Source: Coturnix japonica
Taxonomy: Eukaryota > Chordata > Aves > Galliformes > Phasianidae
Direction of reading: 5' to 3'
Assembly (NCBI RefSeq): GCF_001577835.2
Contig: NC_029527.1
Coordinates: 8,772,094 to 8,836,093, forward strand
DNA: 64,000 nt
A program made the position numbers and the translations under genes. Below are positions 31,560 through 42,752 of the stretch, one piece after another. A model generated the notes under the pieces. That model ran no database searches. It was not told the DNA's origin and worked only from the letters and a program-made list of their open reading frames with translations. Every line of letters begins with the position of its first letter. Within the stretch, counting starts at the first letter, position 1.

Positions 31560-34500
31560 CTAGCGTTTCTCATGCTTTTCTGCTCTGTGCTTGGGAAGCT
31601 TGTCAGGGCTGGCCATCTACTGCTGTAGGCTCCACGTTAACTCTGTGCTAAGGCTTTGACTTGCTGTGTGGCTTTTAACTCCAGTGAAAGCGAGTCCACT
31701 GTTTCATCTGTTGATTTAATTTGCTGATCGACTCTTGTTTAGTTCTCATGCGTTGCACCCATCGTGAGCTTCATCTGGAGCTTTATTTGTGGTTTTCAGT
31801 TCAAATGATTCTTTCAGTCTGTCGTTGATCAAAGTACTTCACTTTGTGAAGTGTAATCCTTTATAATTGCACTCCTGATTTTATCATTTTTGCATTTTGT
31901 CTGTACAGTAGAAGTTATTTTACCAACCAGGTAGAGAGATTTGCTCTGATGTTTTTTTGGGGGGTTGGGTTATTTATTTTTGGTTGGTTGCATCTATTTT
32001 AATCTAGATGCAATGGTTTGCTGTGTAACTAACAGCAGGAGTGATACAGACAAGGAGGATGGAAGTTGCCGTGCTATAACACACAGCTTCGTGTGTCTGT
32101 ACAGTCAGGTGGTACCTTTAAAATATATTTCAATCATGTGTGGTTGCTTTCTGATTATTATGAAGCTTCCAAAACTAATGGAACTTTAGCCATGTTACTG
32201 GCAGGTGTGGAGATGTGGTAAGTCCTGTGATGTTTATGATGCAGGTACAAGTCAGCTGCCCTTTCTTTACAGGCTCCTTGACCCATCATTCCCAAGCTAT
32301 TTTGTAAGCAGCTTTGGAAATCACTCCCTTCTCCCCAGTAGTTTGGAACTGTCTTCAGTTTATATTCTTTTAGTTATATCCTGCCTGGAAATGCTGCTCT
32401 ACAGCAGTATTTCGAAGATGGTATTTTGTGGTAACAGTGCTATGAAAACTACTCCAAAACAGCAAGTGGAAAGAAGTGAGGTCCAGCTGTTTTTCTTGGA
32501 AGGGATGAAGAATGGCTGGCTGAAGAAAAGCACTGTCTAAACAGCTGAACGTGTCTGTGTATGGCCTGACACAAAGTCGTTGGTATTTGTTGGTATTGTT
32601 TTCTCCCTGTGATGGTAGCAGATAAGCAAACCAAACTTGGAGCTCGGGTTCTTCCAGGCACTTCTGTGAAACCTTTGCAAAACAACTTCACGCTCCAATG
32701 CCTTTGTGTGAGCATTTCAGAATGACTGAGCTGTGTTTAGTACACACTGATACGTGAAGCCCTTTCTCAGTAACCATGGGAAAAGAGCTGGAGGTTTTGA
32801 TTGTAAGACTGTAAGATTTTGGGGACATCTGCTCTGAGGCACCAACATCATTTGGTACCACTGGGTGCTATTATTACATGACTGAGTAAGCAATGTTAGG
32901 TCTATGCTGCTTCAGTGCTTAGAAGATGAAGAGTAGTTTGGGGAAGGGCTGCTGCTGATTCTGTGTTGATGGTTTGGAGAGTAGAGGTTGTTGGGGAAGC
33001 TGTTGGGAAAAGAGCTGCATGGGGTGATATGTATCAAGGTGAAAATATGGATCTCATCCTCAGCAGGGAGTCTGGAGATTCAGGAGCAGGTCGTGTGTGT
33101 GTGCAGTGCCCTGCAGCTGGCACAGTTTGTCATTAGAGCTGCTTACTGTGCTCGTGCTCTTCCTTGATGAATCCTCTTATGTAAAGCAACAGCAGAATTA
33201 TTACAATGAGGAGAACAGCACTTGGGAGGGCAGCTGTGTGTGCTCCCTGCGTGAATCATTGCTCCATTGTGGCAGCCTTCTGCAGCTTGGTGCTCTGCCA
33301 CACGTGCACCCCAGAGGCAGAAGGTGTGGTTGCTCAGTGCTGGCTGTACCTGGAGCTGAGGGCAGTATCCAGGACGACAGCAGAGCACAGGCTGTACCTC
33401 ATCTGGGAGCTACATCACGCCAGTTCTCCTCATGGCAACACGGGCAGTAAATACACAAGTCTGAACAAAAGCAGCCCAGCTATATGCTGAAGCATTTATC
33501 GGAGTGCTCCCACTAGTGAGGTGTGTTTGCAGTACTGGCAGTGACTTACACTGCATACAGTGATGTCTCATTGCATTTCTCCTGGCAGTTCAGGCACGGC
33601 CAGGTGAGTGGTTTGTTGCTTGTGTTCTTCTGGGCCGTTCTAGCCAAAAAAAAACCATAAACCAAACAACAGTGCTGCATTGTATACCTGTGGATTGTTA
33701 AGAGTTTACACTGGTGGTTGAGTTTTGCTATTGGGAATGGGGTCTCTCAGCTGCAGCTTTCCTTGTGCAAGAGAATGCTGCCTGCTCAGCCCTTCAAGAC
33801 TGACATTCTTGCACTCTGAGGGCAAAGTCCTCTCTGGGTAGGATGGCTCAGCCAGCTGTGTTTCCCAGGTGCTGACAGCTGAGATGGTTGCAGTCCTTTT
33901 AGCAGGTGCTAAAGAAGCCAAGGGCTGACCTGCGTGTCTGTAAGTCAGAGAAAGGCAGTGCAGTTTCACGTTATTTCCGCTGCTAACCAAGACACAGAAG
34001 AGGGAACAAGTAACAGCAACAGGAAGCCTGCGAGTGGACAATGACTATAGAAAAATGAATGGCAGTTGTCTGAACTTGGCTCCTGATGAGCTATTCTGAG
34101 TTCTTGCTGCTCCATGAGAAGCCACTCTTAAGTGAAGAGCAAACAGCCTAGCTAGTGGCTATGGAAAATACATGGCATGAGGTCACTGCTGCCTTGTAAC
34201 AGTAGGTGCTTTCTGAAGAGAACTTGCCATTTATTCCACAGGGGAAAGGAATATCAAACACTGCTTATGAATGCAAAACAAAGGCGACTGTATGTGGTAT
34301 CACCGTCAGTACGTGTCTGTTTATCAGTCATGGTTTGAATGTTCCGACATCCTGATTGGAAGCTGCAGGTGTTCCTGTTGATCTGGTTGTAGCTATGTTT
34401 GGCAAAGATGTTTTCTTGCATAGAAAACCTTCTAAAAACAAATACTTCCTTCTGTGTGGTACTGAGGAGCAATAAACCAACCTTCTGCCCGCCCCTGGAT

Positions 34501-35800
34501 CGCTGCTGTAGATGCAGCTCATGGCCAGGAGCGATAGACAGGACTCACTCGTGATTCCTGAACCAGTTTCATCCCCTGCTCGGAGGGGAGGAAGAGCAAG
34601 AAGGAAATCAAAAGGGGTATAAGCAGCTGCTGGTCTTGTGATTACCACAACTGTTACATAAGAAAACTCAGATAACCTGCTTAGAGGCAGCTGCGAGCAG
34701 GGGCTTCCAGAGGGGAGGATCCTGTATGGATTTGAATGGATAAAAGAAAAACAACTGTAGAAGTGGGAATCAGAAGCTGCTGAATGGACAAATTAGTGCC
34801 GTTTTCAGCCGTGCCCTGCCCGAAAACCGGCTCTGATGGTCGTTCTGGGAGCAGGATCGCTGTGCAAAGCTCCTTCCTGCAGAGGGAGCGCGTCCCCCTG
34901 CACCGCCTGGGATGCGCCCTGACTGCAGGGGGGTGCAGCCCCCCAGCACGGCTTCCTTTTGCAGCGTGCTCTCCCAGCTGCGATGGGTTGGGTTGGGTTG
35001 GGTTGGTTTGCTGCTTTATAAGTAAAGCTTTTCAGTGCATGTCTTAGGGCTTTTTTTTTTGTTAAGGCAGATTGAAGGGGCTGCAGGTCGGGACTGGCTC
35101 TGGAGGAAAGGCAGGCAGGGGATTAGTGCCTTGAGTCAGGAATGGCTTGGAGCAAAGGGAAAATAGACGTGTTTTTGTTACGCTCTTAGTCACCAAAGCT
35201 GGATTTTGGTGGAAGGTCGAATGTCTGATTCGTCGGGTTGGTGACGAGTTGGGTGAATGAGCCCTAACCCTGCAGCCATACAGAGGTGGGAGTGGGGCAG
35301 TAGGGTGGGTTCCTCGGCCTGGGTGAGGAGCGGTGATGCTGGGTGTCCCTACAAAGTCCTTCCTATGTGGGTCCCACCCCGTCCCTGTGCCCATGGCCAT
35401 CATTTCTCCCTCGGAAAGCAGCACTTGTTGGGGTGGGAGCAGGAGATGGGCGACACAGCGTAACAAAGAGCGGATGTTCAGTGACACTGCGGGACATAGG
35501 GACCGTACCAACAGCGATCCTCTGAAATGTCAGCAATGCACGTGGGAGGGAAGCGTGCCCGGCCCTTCAGAGAGCAGCTTTGTGCCTCCAGCGGAGCAAT
35601 TCCCCCAGCAAACAACCGGCAGCGATGGGCGAGCGGCTTATTCTGTTCCAATTCCTCCTCCCTGGATGCAGCCCGTCCTTTGTGTGGCCTTTCCGCACAT
35701 CTGCCCGCATCAGCTCCATCAGGTCTTTGTCACCGCGCTCCGTCCACCTGCAGCGTGTCCCAGCCGGCAGCACGGTGGTCACGGTGTAGACACAAACACG
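31560..35800. other. Intergenic region downstream of CCDC51
   Basis: I found no exon of a known protein, no clear transposon and no RNA gene here. The ORFs are short and unrelated to any family I recognise. A G-quadruplex-type repeat lies at 34985-35002, and GC content rises from about 34800 toward the CpG island. Confidence 0.5.
34985..35002 (+). repeat. (GGGTT)n run with perfect G-quadruplex pattern
   Basis: Four GGG runs separated by TT loops, at 34985, 34990, 34995 and 35000, fit the G3N1-7 rule for an intramolecular quadruplex on the plus strand. The unit is five bases, so it is not vertebrate telomere repeat (TTAGGG). Confidence 0.85.
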
Positions 35801-35849
35801 GGAGCATTAACGGCGATGCCGTGCGGAGCATCTACCGACGGAGCTTTGT

Positions 35850-36900
35850 TCCGTCCGTCCGTCCCCGTGTGCGAACCGCGTTCGGCTCGTGCCACGTTTC
35901 GCTTCTGTGCCGCCGTCCCCGGGGCTGCAGATAACGGCGCTTTTGTTCCGATCCCGGTTTCCCAAACGCAGAGCGGGGCAGTGCCGGCACCGCGGCCACC
36001 TGCAGCTGCGGGGCCGTGCTCCGTGCAGCCGGGACCGACACAAAGCTGACCCGCGGCTCCTCCGCCCCGCTCCCGGTGCAGACCCGGCCCGACCCCCTGC
36101 TGCCGGCAGCCAATGGCGGCTTGTTGCTGTCGGCGGTGTTGGGGGGGCGTCCCGGCCTCCGCTCGGACCCCGCGGGACGGGAGGGGGGCGCGGCCTCGGC
36201 GTGCGGCGGGCTGCGATTGGGTGGGGGCGGGGCCGGCGCTGCGCGGCTCGGTGCGGGCGGAGCGGAGCGGCGGGGAGCGGAGCGGAGCGGGGCGGCAGGT
36301 GAGGGTGAGGGGCGGCGCGGACCGCGGGGGTCGCGGTGGGGGGGGGGCACCGCCGGTACTGGGTGTGAACGGGCCCGGGGCGGGGGGATGCTGACGAGGC
36401 GGGGCCGGGGGGCGGCGGCAGGTGCGGCCCCGGGGCAGCGCTTTGTCTCCGCGTGGGGGATGGGCGCGGCCCCGCGGGGAGCGGAGCGCGGTGGGGCCGC
36501 CCGGGGCCGTCCGTTCAGCGGCGAATCCCACCCCGGGACCAGCACCGCGCCCGGCGGCGAAACGTGCGTCCCGGTGCGGTGGGAGGGGGGTGGGGAGCTC
36601 CGGTAGCGGAGTCCCGCGGCGGGGGGAGGTAGCGGGGCGGTCCCGGTGGGAAAGGTGGGAGCGGGACTGGGCCGTGCCGCTCGGAGGGTCGGAGCCGGCA
36701 TCGTAGCGGCTGGAAGGACCGAAAGGGGCGCGGATGGCCCGGGCCCGATAGGTGCTGGGGCGGCTGGAGCGCTGAAGTCTCCGGCACCGCTCCTGGGACC
36801 GCCGGACCGTGCCCGGCTCGCTCCGCGGTTAGACCCGCTTTGCTGACTTCTCCGGTACCGGTGGCACGCGGCAGGAGGTGGCTCCGTGACGGGCAGCTCC
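35850..36900 (+). promoter_or_regulatory. Strong CpG island promoter
   Basis: The densest CpG stretch in the window. It holds a CCAAT box (36110-36114), an inverted CCAAT box ATTGG (36216-36220) and a GC box GGGGCGGGGCC (36224-36234), with no TATA box. The order CCAAT, GC box, GAGCG-rich leader, then splice donor at 36298 indicates plus-strand transcription starting near 36240. In human the gene after CCDC51 in the same direction is PLXNB1, which has untranslated first exons, so this may be its promoter; no coding sequence in the window tests that. Confidence 0.7.
36240..36298 (+). other. Candidate untranslated first exon of a right-hand gene
   Basis: A GC-rich leader with repeated GAGCG units runs into GGCGGCAG|GTGAGGGTG, a good donor at 36298/36299. 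A second possible donor (GGCGGCAG|GTGCGG) lies near 36421. There is no ATG in this exon. The gene would continue rightward. The 5' end is a guess from the CCAAT and GC boxes. Confidence 0.45.
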
Positions 36901-39569
36901 GGTACGGGCAGGCCGTGTGCTCCACGCTGGGGCTGTGCCCTCTCCTTCCCCCAGCCCCGCACCAGGAGCCCGTTGTGCCGGTGCCATCGGAGCTCTTCCC
37001 GTCGGAACTTCCTGCGCTCGGTGTTGCCCGGTACGGCGCTGATCGCGGTGTGTTCGGTTCGGGAGTCGCCGTTTGAATGGAGGCTGCCGTGATGCGCTTT
37101 GTGTATGAAATAGAGGAGTCAGCGAGTGCTGCGTTAATGATGTCCCTGTGTGCTTGAGGTCGGCAGCCGAGCTGGGGCTGGAGGTGTTGCTGTGGGTCAG
37201 GAGGAGGTTGGAGCACTGTCCTGTGTTCTGCGAGGAATGGGTGTTCCCACCGACGGAGCTCGGAGTGGTACAAGTGCTGATGGGTCGGTTTGGAGCCTGG
37301 GATGTCTGGCAGAGCTGGGATCTGCAGGGCAGGGGCTGGGCTTGGCTGCGGTCGGGCCATAAAGCTCACAGATCGCAGGGCCACCTATGGAATTTTGTCT
37401 TTAAAGGTCTTCCAACATGTGAAAAGAGTTAGGTTAGTAATACGATTAACAATATTTAATCAGATTAAAATGACCAGCATAACTCTCTCGAGAAAGGTGG
37501 GGCGCAGACTGTCAGTGGCTGAGCTGTTCCCTCTGCTTTGTGCCGGGGTGAGGAGGGTCCTCTGAGTGCCGTGATGGGACCCAATGCACCAGAGAGGGTC
37601 CGTGCTGTGGGATGGGGCTGCCAGCAGAGGTGCCTACCCAGGGGTGAAGCCTGGCTCTGTGCAACAGGAAAGGAACTGATGCTGCACCCGGAGCAGTGCT
37701 GGGTATGGGCACGGCATGCTTTGTGCTGCAGGGTCACCTGCTGAGGGGACGTTCAGAAGGAGGTGAGGCAGCCCCAGTCCTTCTTGCTTCTCAGAGCAAA
37801 CCAGAAGGACTTCAGCTTCTCCTCCTCCCTCATGCACCTGGGCGCAATGGGAGCAGAGCTGGAGCCTTCCTGTTGCTCTTTGGTGTAGCCTTGTGTTTGA
37901 TGCTCATCCATCTGTGGCTCCTTCGTTACCTATTGCAGAATTACTGAATAGATTCATCTTTTGCTGCTCGTCAAAGCCATGGGGGAGCTGCTTCTGCCTC
38001 GGTGGGAACGTGCCAGCTGGCTCTCACTGTGCTGGTATCGTTTTCCTTATCCTGACATCTCAGTCATCTCTGACCTGGTGGCTGTGGTGGTCTCTTTGCA
38101 GGAGGTTTGTGTTGCTCTTTATCTGAATGTTGTCCTGTTTACCCTCAGTGCTGGCAGGGAATCCTTAGAGAGCACAGGCATGTGCTTCCTGGGCTCTCCC
38201 CAGAGCCATACAGGCATGGCATTGGTGCTGTGCAGCCATCCCCCTGCCCCATAGCATGGGCTGCGGGCACTGGCACTGCAGTATTGCTGAGGATGCACCG
38301 ACCTGTGCCGACACGTGCTGCCACTGCCAGGAGAAGCACAGGGGTTTGCTGTGATCTCTGGAAGAGCTGCTGAAGTAAGGACTTGTTTTCGCTGCTAATA
38401 ATTTATATATATATTTTTTAGCCAAGATTAACTGAGATCAGAGTGATTTTTGAGGTTACAGGAAGCAATTTAGGTCTCCATGTCATTAACTCCAAGCTGA
38501 CGCTGCCTCCCGATGCTTGTGGAAAAAAAGGGAAAGGAACAGATGGTGCCAGCTTAGGTGGATTTTATTTTTGCCTCCCATTTGGTGGAAGGTAAAGTCG
38601 TTTCGATTCAGAATCGCTTTTAAAGCGAGGATACAACTTTCTAACCTCTTATGCCACCCCCCTCAGAAAAGAAAAGGAGGGGAGAGCGAAGTGCAGCTGG
38701 GCTTTGTGTAGGCAGGATCTGATAGGAAGGTTTTCGAAGTTGGTTGAAAATAGGAGGTGAATCTTCAAATGGTTCAGATCCGAAGGAAATTCCCAGATGC
38801 CAGACTTTAATTGCACGTGAACTTTACTTGTTTGCTTGCAGTATAAACACTGCGAGCGCTGCAAAGAGTGCTTCTCCTGTGCCTGGCAAGTGGGTGAGTC
38901 TCACATTGCTTTTGGCTTTGAAGTTTAACTTTGGAATGGCGCGGAGTGGGTGGGCTGAGCTCCTGCAGCCTCAGCTCTGCACCAGAGCTTCTGCTTTCAA
39001 ACCCACCCCCTGCCCCATAGCAGACCTCTGTTAGAAAATGGTGCTTGTTTCCTAAAGCAGATGGTACCGTTTTATCTTGCTCCTTGTGTCTGTTCCCATT
39101 CATCTCATGTCTGAGGTCTTTTGTCCTTGCTGGGGGGCTGTAGGTGTCATGACTCAGGGTGAAGCTGTTGCAGCAGGACGCTGCTTGCTGGGCTCTGTGC
39201 TTCAGGGAGGCAGAGGAAGGCTGTGCCTGGCACTGCGGGGGGGGCTGGTTGTGTTTAGGCATCTGTCTGTGCTGCTGGAACGAGCTTTCTGGCCAAATTA
39301 CATTTAGCTCTATAAATAGAGTGGGTGTATTTGACGTCTTTCCCCACTGTAATCTTTCTGCAAATTACAGTGTTAGCAGAAGTGTGTTCAGCTTAAGGTT
39401 TCTACACATGTGTGTGTCCCAAATGATTTTTGTTTTGAACACTTCCCATAGCTCTCCTGTCCTGAGCTGTATTGCACTTTGTGTTGGTGATGTTGCTGCA
39501 CTGTGTTGGGTCACACAAAGAGCTGGAGGGTGCAGGTCTGTGCTCTGCTCCTGCAGGATGTGTGCTCTT

Positions 39570-39680
39570 GGTATCAGAATCATTGGAGTTGGAAAGGATT
39601 CTTAAAGGCCATCAGTAATCTCTGCAATGAACAGGGATGCCCACAGCTCCAGGAGCTGGGATATCAGAGATGCACTTGTA
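39570..39680 (-). mobile_element. CR1 LINE 3' fragment, reverse orientation
   Basis: ATCAGAATCATTGGAGTTGG, AAAGGATTCTTAAAGGCCATC and the following segment are the reverse complement of a CR1 tail. Diverged and 5' truncated. Confidence 0.7.
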
Positions 39681-42664
39681 ACTACTAGCCCAGACTTCAT
39701 TAGAAGTCATGTTAGCACTGAAGTTGTAGGGTTTTGGATAGCTTGGGCTTAACAGCCTTGAAGCTACTTGTTAACACTTTCAGCTTCGATTTAAGCCTTA
39801 TTGGGTTCACGTTGCCTCCTGGAAGTGCTGGAGAAAGCAGATCTATGGATTACCATGCAGGAAGTGTTCATGTGAGGGGGTTTGGTAACTTCTGGCATCT
39901 CCTCTCTCCTGCCTTCCACTCTTACCCATAGCCAACAGATGGCTGTGCTGGAGAACTGAAGCACAGAAGCAGTTCTGGGCTTCTGAATTGCCACTGTCAA
40001 TGTTTTGATCTCCATTTGCATGCTGTTCGGCTTCCCGCATGCAGATCACAGTCCATTACTGATTGATTCTGCCCAACAGAATGGTAAAACAGGCGTGCGG
40101 CGGAATTAATTGTATGGGAGCGATGCATGCCGCTGTGGGAAACAGAGAAGTAGGAACTGGGGGCTCTGTTTATTTGCCAGCTCTTGTTTGCTAATTCAGC
40201 GTTCCAAGAGGAGTTGCTGAGGTGAACTGTGGAAATGTTGAATGTAAGGGGAGACTAATTGTGAGTTTCTCTTCTGACCCTTAGCTGGGATGCATCCTGA
40301 CTTGCATTTCGTGTCGACCTGGGACTATTGAGAGAGATTCAAAGCAAAGACCACGAGGACTTTTGCTTTTGTCCTCCACATGGCTGCAGCTTTCTCGTGG
40401 CTCCTGCTGAGTTGTTTCCATTGCTGGGCTTCCCAGCTGGGCTGAAATCTCTGAATTAAGGCTTTAAAGGGCAGAAAGCATCAGCAAACTGGTAGCCACG
40501 TTGCAAGCCCATGTTATTGCAGAGCCAACCACTGAAATGCACCCACAGCATCCTACAGCACAGACCACCTATAGCCACAACTCTGGCAGTGGATTAATGA
40601 ATGCCAAACTCATTAGCTACAGACAAATAACATCTAAATAGAGGTTACCTTTTGGACAATGATGATGGTGAGCTTCCTGCTGGGTGGTCGCATGTGCTGC
40701 TAATAGACAAATTGGTACTGATGATTTTTACCGCTTATTGACCTATAGGCTGATCTGTCTTATGTTCATCTCCAGGCTGGTCTTCTGCATGTGAGAGATG
40801 TTCCTTGGGCATGTTTTGGGCAGGAGGTTTGGAAGCTCGGGTGGGAGAAGGAGCATTGACCTTCTGACAGCTGCAAGGGGGGGAAAAAAAGTATGACAGA
40901 ACTTGCTTTCTGTGAGAGCTACGTGGTTACTTTGAAATGAAGACTCATTGTGTACATGAGTTAATTCCCTTGGCTTTTTGTGGGATGTAAAGGTCACTTT
41001 GTCTATATCTAAACGATGTCAAAATCAATAGCCTAATCAATTTCTAAAGTAGATTTAGTCTAAATGACTCCTGTTGTGAGCTGTGAGCTTTGATGTGTGA
41101 ACGTGTCCCAAAAAGCCACTAGAACAGTCAATGCAGAGCATCACAGCAAATAACCTCACAGAGTTTGCAGGGGAGTTTTCAGTCCCATTCACTGTGTCCA
41201 CAGGGCTTTTTTTTTTCCCTGCCCAGTCCCAGCACGGCTTCCTCCTGCTATTCCCACTGAAAGAATGGATCCCTGAGAGCAACAAAAGCAGTCACGCAGT
41301 TTACTTGAGCAGTCATGCATAAAGATGGGCAGACTTTCTGCTGTGAAAACCAAAGGGCAGCCTCCCCTGCCACCACATTTCCATAGGTTCTGAGAAGGAT
41401 GCTGAGGATCTTGCACAGGAGGATGGTGTCCCTGGTGTGCACCGGGTGCTGCTGTTCCCCTGGACTAAGGCTGTCACAGCAGCCAGTAAGTGTATTGCTC
41501 TGCAAATAAAAAGGTAAGGAGCAATGATAGCCATGCCTTGTTCTGCACTGCCAGCTCAGAGTTGCTTTATTTTGAGAGATATGAAGGGTTTGATGCATTA
41601 AACCTGCGTGCAGTCATCTTGAATAGCTCGGATCTCTGGTGAGATTGATGAGGGGTAGTTATTGTTTTAAACGTACACTGAGGGTTCAGTTCATTGTCAG
41701 AGCAACTGGAAAGAACCAGGTTAGAACACGGCAGCAGGTGGCTGCATCCATACGATGTGCTTCTTTGGGAGTTTGGCTTGGAGCTGTGCAGCAGTGTAAA
41801 TAATTCATCTGTGCCAACATCAACAGCACGCCTTGTGATTATTAGGGGAGAAAAAAAGGCTGATGCCTCAGAAATGGTGGGTTACAGGGGAGGGACGTGT
41901 CAGAAAGTGAAATATTGCAGCAGTTGCCCTCAGTGTCAGCGCTGCGCTTTGGGTTGTTCAGGACTTGTCAGGTTTCTAGAAATTAAAGTAACTTCTAGCA
42001 TTGATTCAGCAGACAGTGTGATGACAAACCCCAAAACCATGGCTGGAAGTGACAGGTCAGCTGGGTTTTACTAAAGCAAGGGCTCTGATGGTGATGTGGG
42101 TTTGGGGGAATAGCAGTAAAGTTGGTATTCAGGGAAGAAAGAAATCCAAAGCTATTTGGGAGCTGAAGAAAGGTGCCTCATGGCAGCTGACCTGATGAGA
42201 CTGAGCTGTTGATTGCTAAAGCCTATGGAGAGGTGACTTGGTTAAAGCACACACGTAACTGACTCTGAGAAACTTCTTTGCTGGATTTAGGAGAAAAAAT
42301 TAATGGCTTGGGGCAGAAGGCAAATAAGAAATTAGACTGGCCTTATTGCCAGAAAGAATGATGGAGCCGTCAGAGTAAACTCTTAGGATGTGCTCCTCTG
42401 TTTTGGCCTCCAAACACCTCTGGCCTAGATGTTGCCAACTGCTGTTGCACAGAACTGCTCTGAGGGCTTTGTGGCTGTTTAGCCCATGATTCTCTCAGAA
42501 TAACTTGTGGTTGTTTGCAGGCTGATGGCTAATTTACAGTTCTGTAAAGCTGGTTAAATCATTGAGTTCATGCAACCTGGTTGTTTTGGTGATTCGGGGC
42601 TGTGATTTCCCTCAGTTTAAGCCAACTATCTAAGCTGTGTGTGACAGGTGTCCAAGAAAAGGGT

Positions 42665-42752
42665 ATCTGTTGCACATGGGGATATGGTGGGGATGGGTTG
42701 ATGGTTGGATGATCTTAGAACTCTTCTCCAACCTTAATGATTCTGTGATAGA
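42665..42752 (+). mobile_element. CR1 LINE 3'-end fragment
   Basis: GGTTGGATGATCTTAGAACT, then CTTCTCCAACCTTAATGATT and CTGTGAT form a typical CR1 end. Truncated to under 100 bases. Confidence 0.75.

Noticed and set aside
34982-35008. Interstitial telomere repeat
   Set aside because: The unit is GGGTT (five bases), not TTAGGG, so it is a simple repeat.
35832-36962. 376-residue minus-strand ORF, and other long ORFs in the CpG island
   Set aside because: Proline/alanine/arginine-rich translations that arise from GC-rich DNA lacking stop codons. No domain or homologous block is visible.
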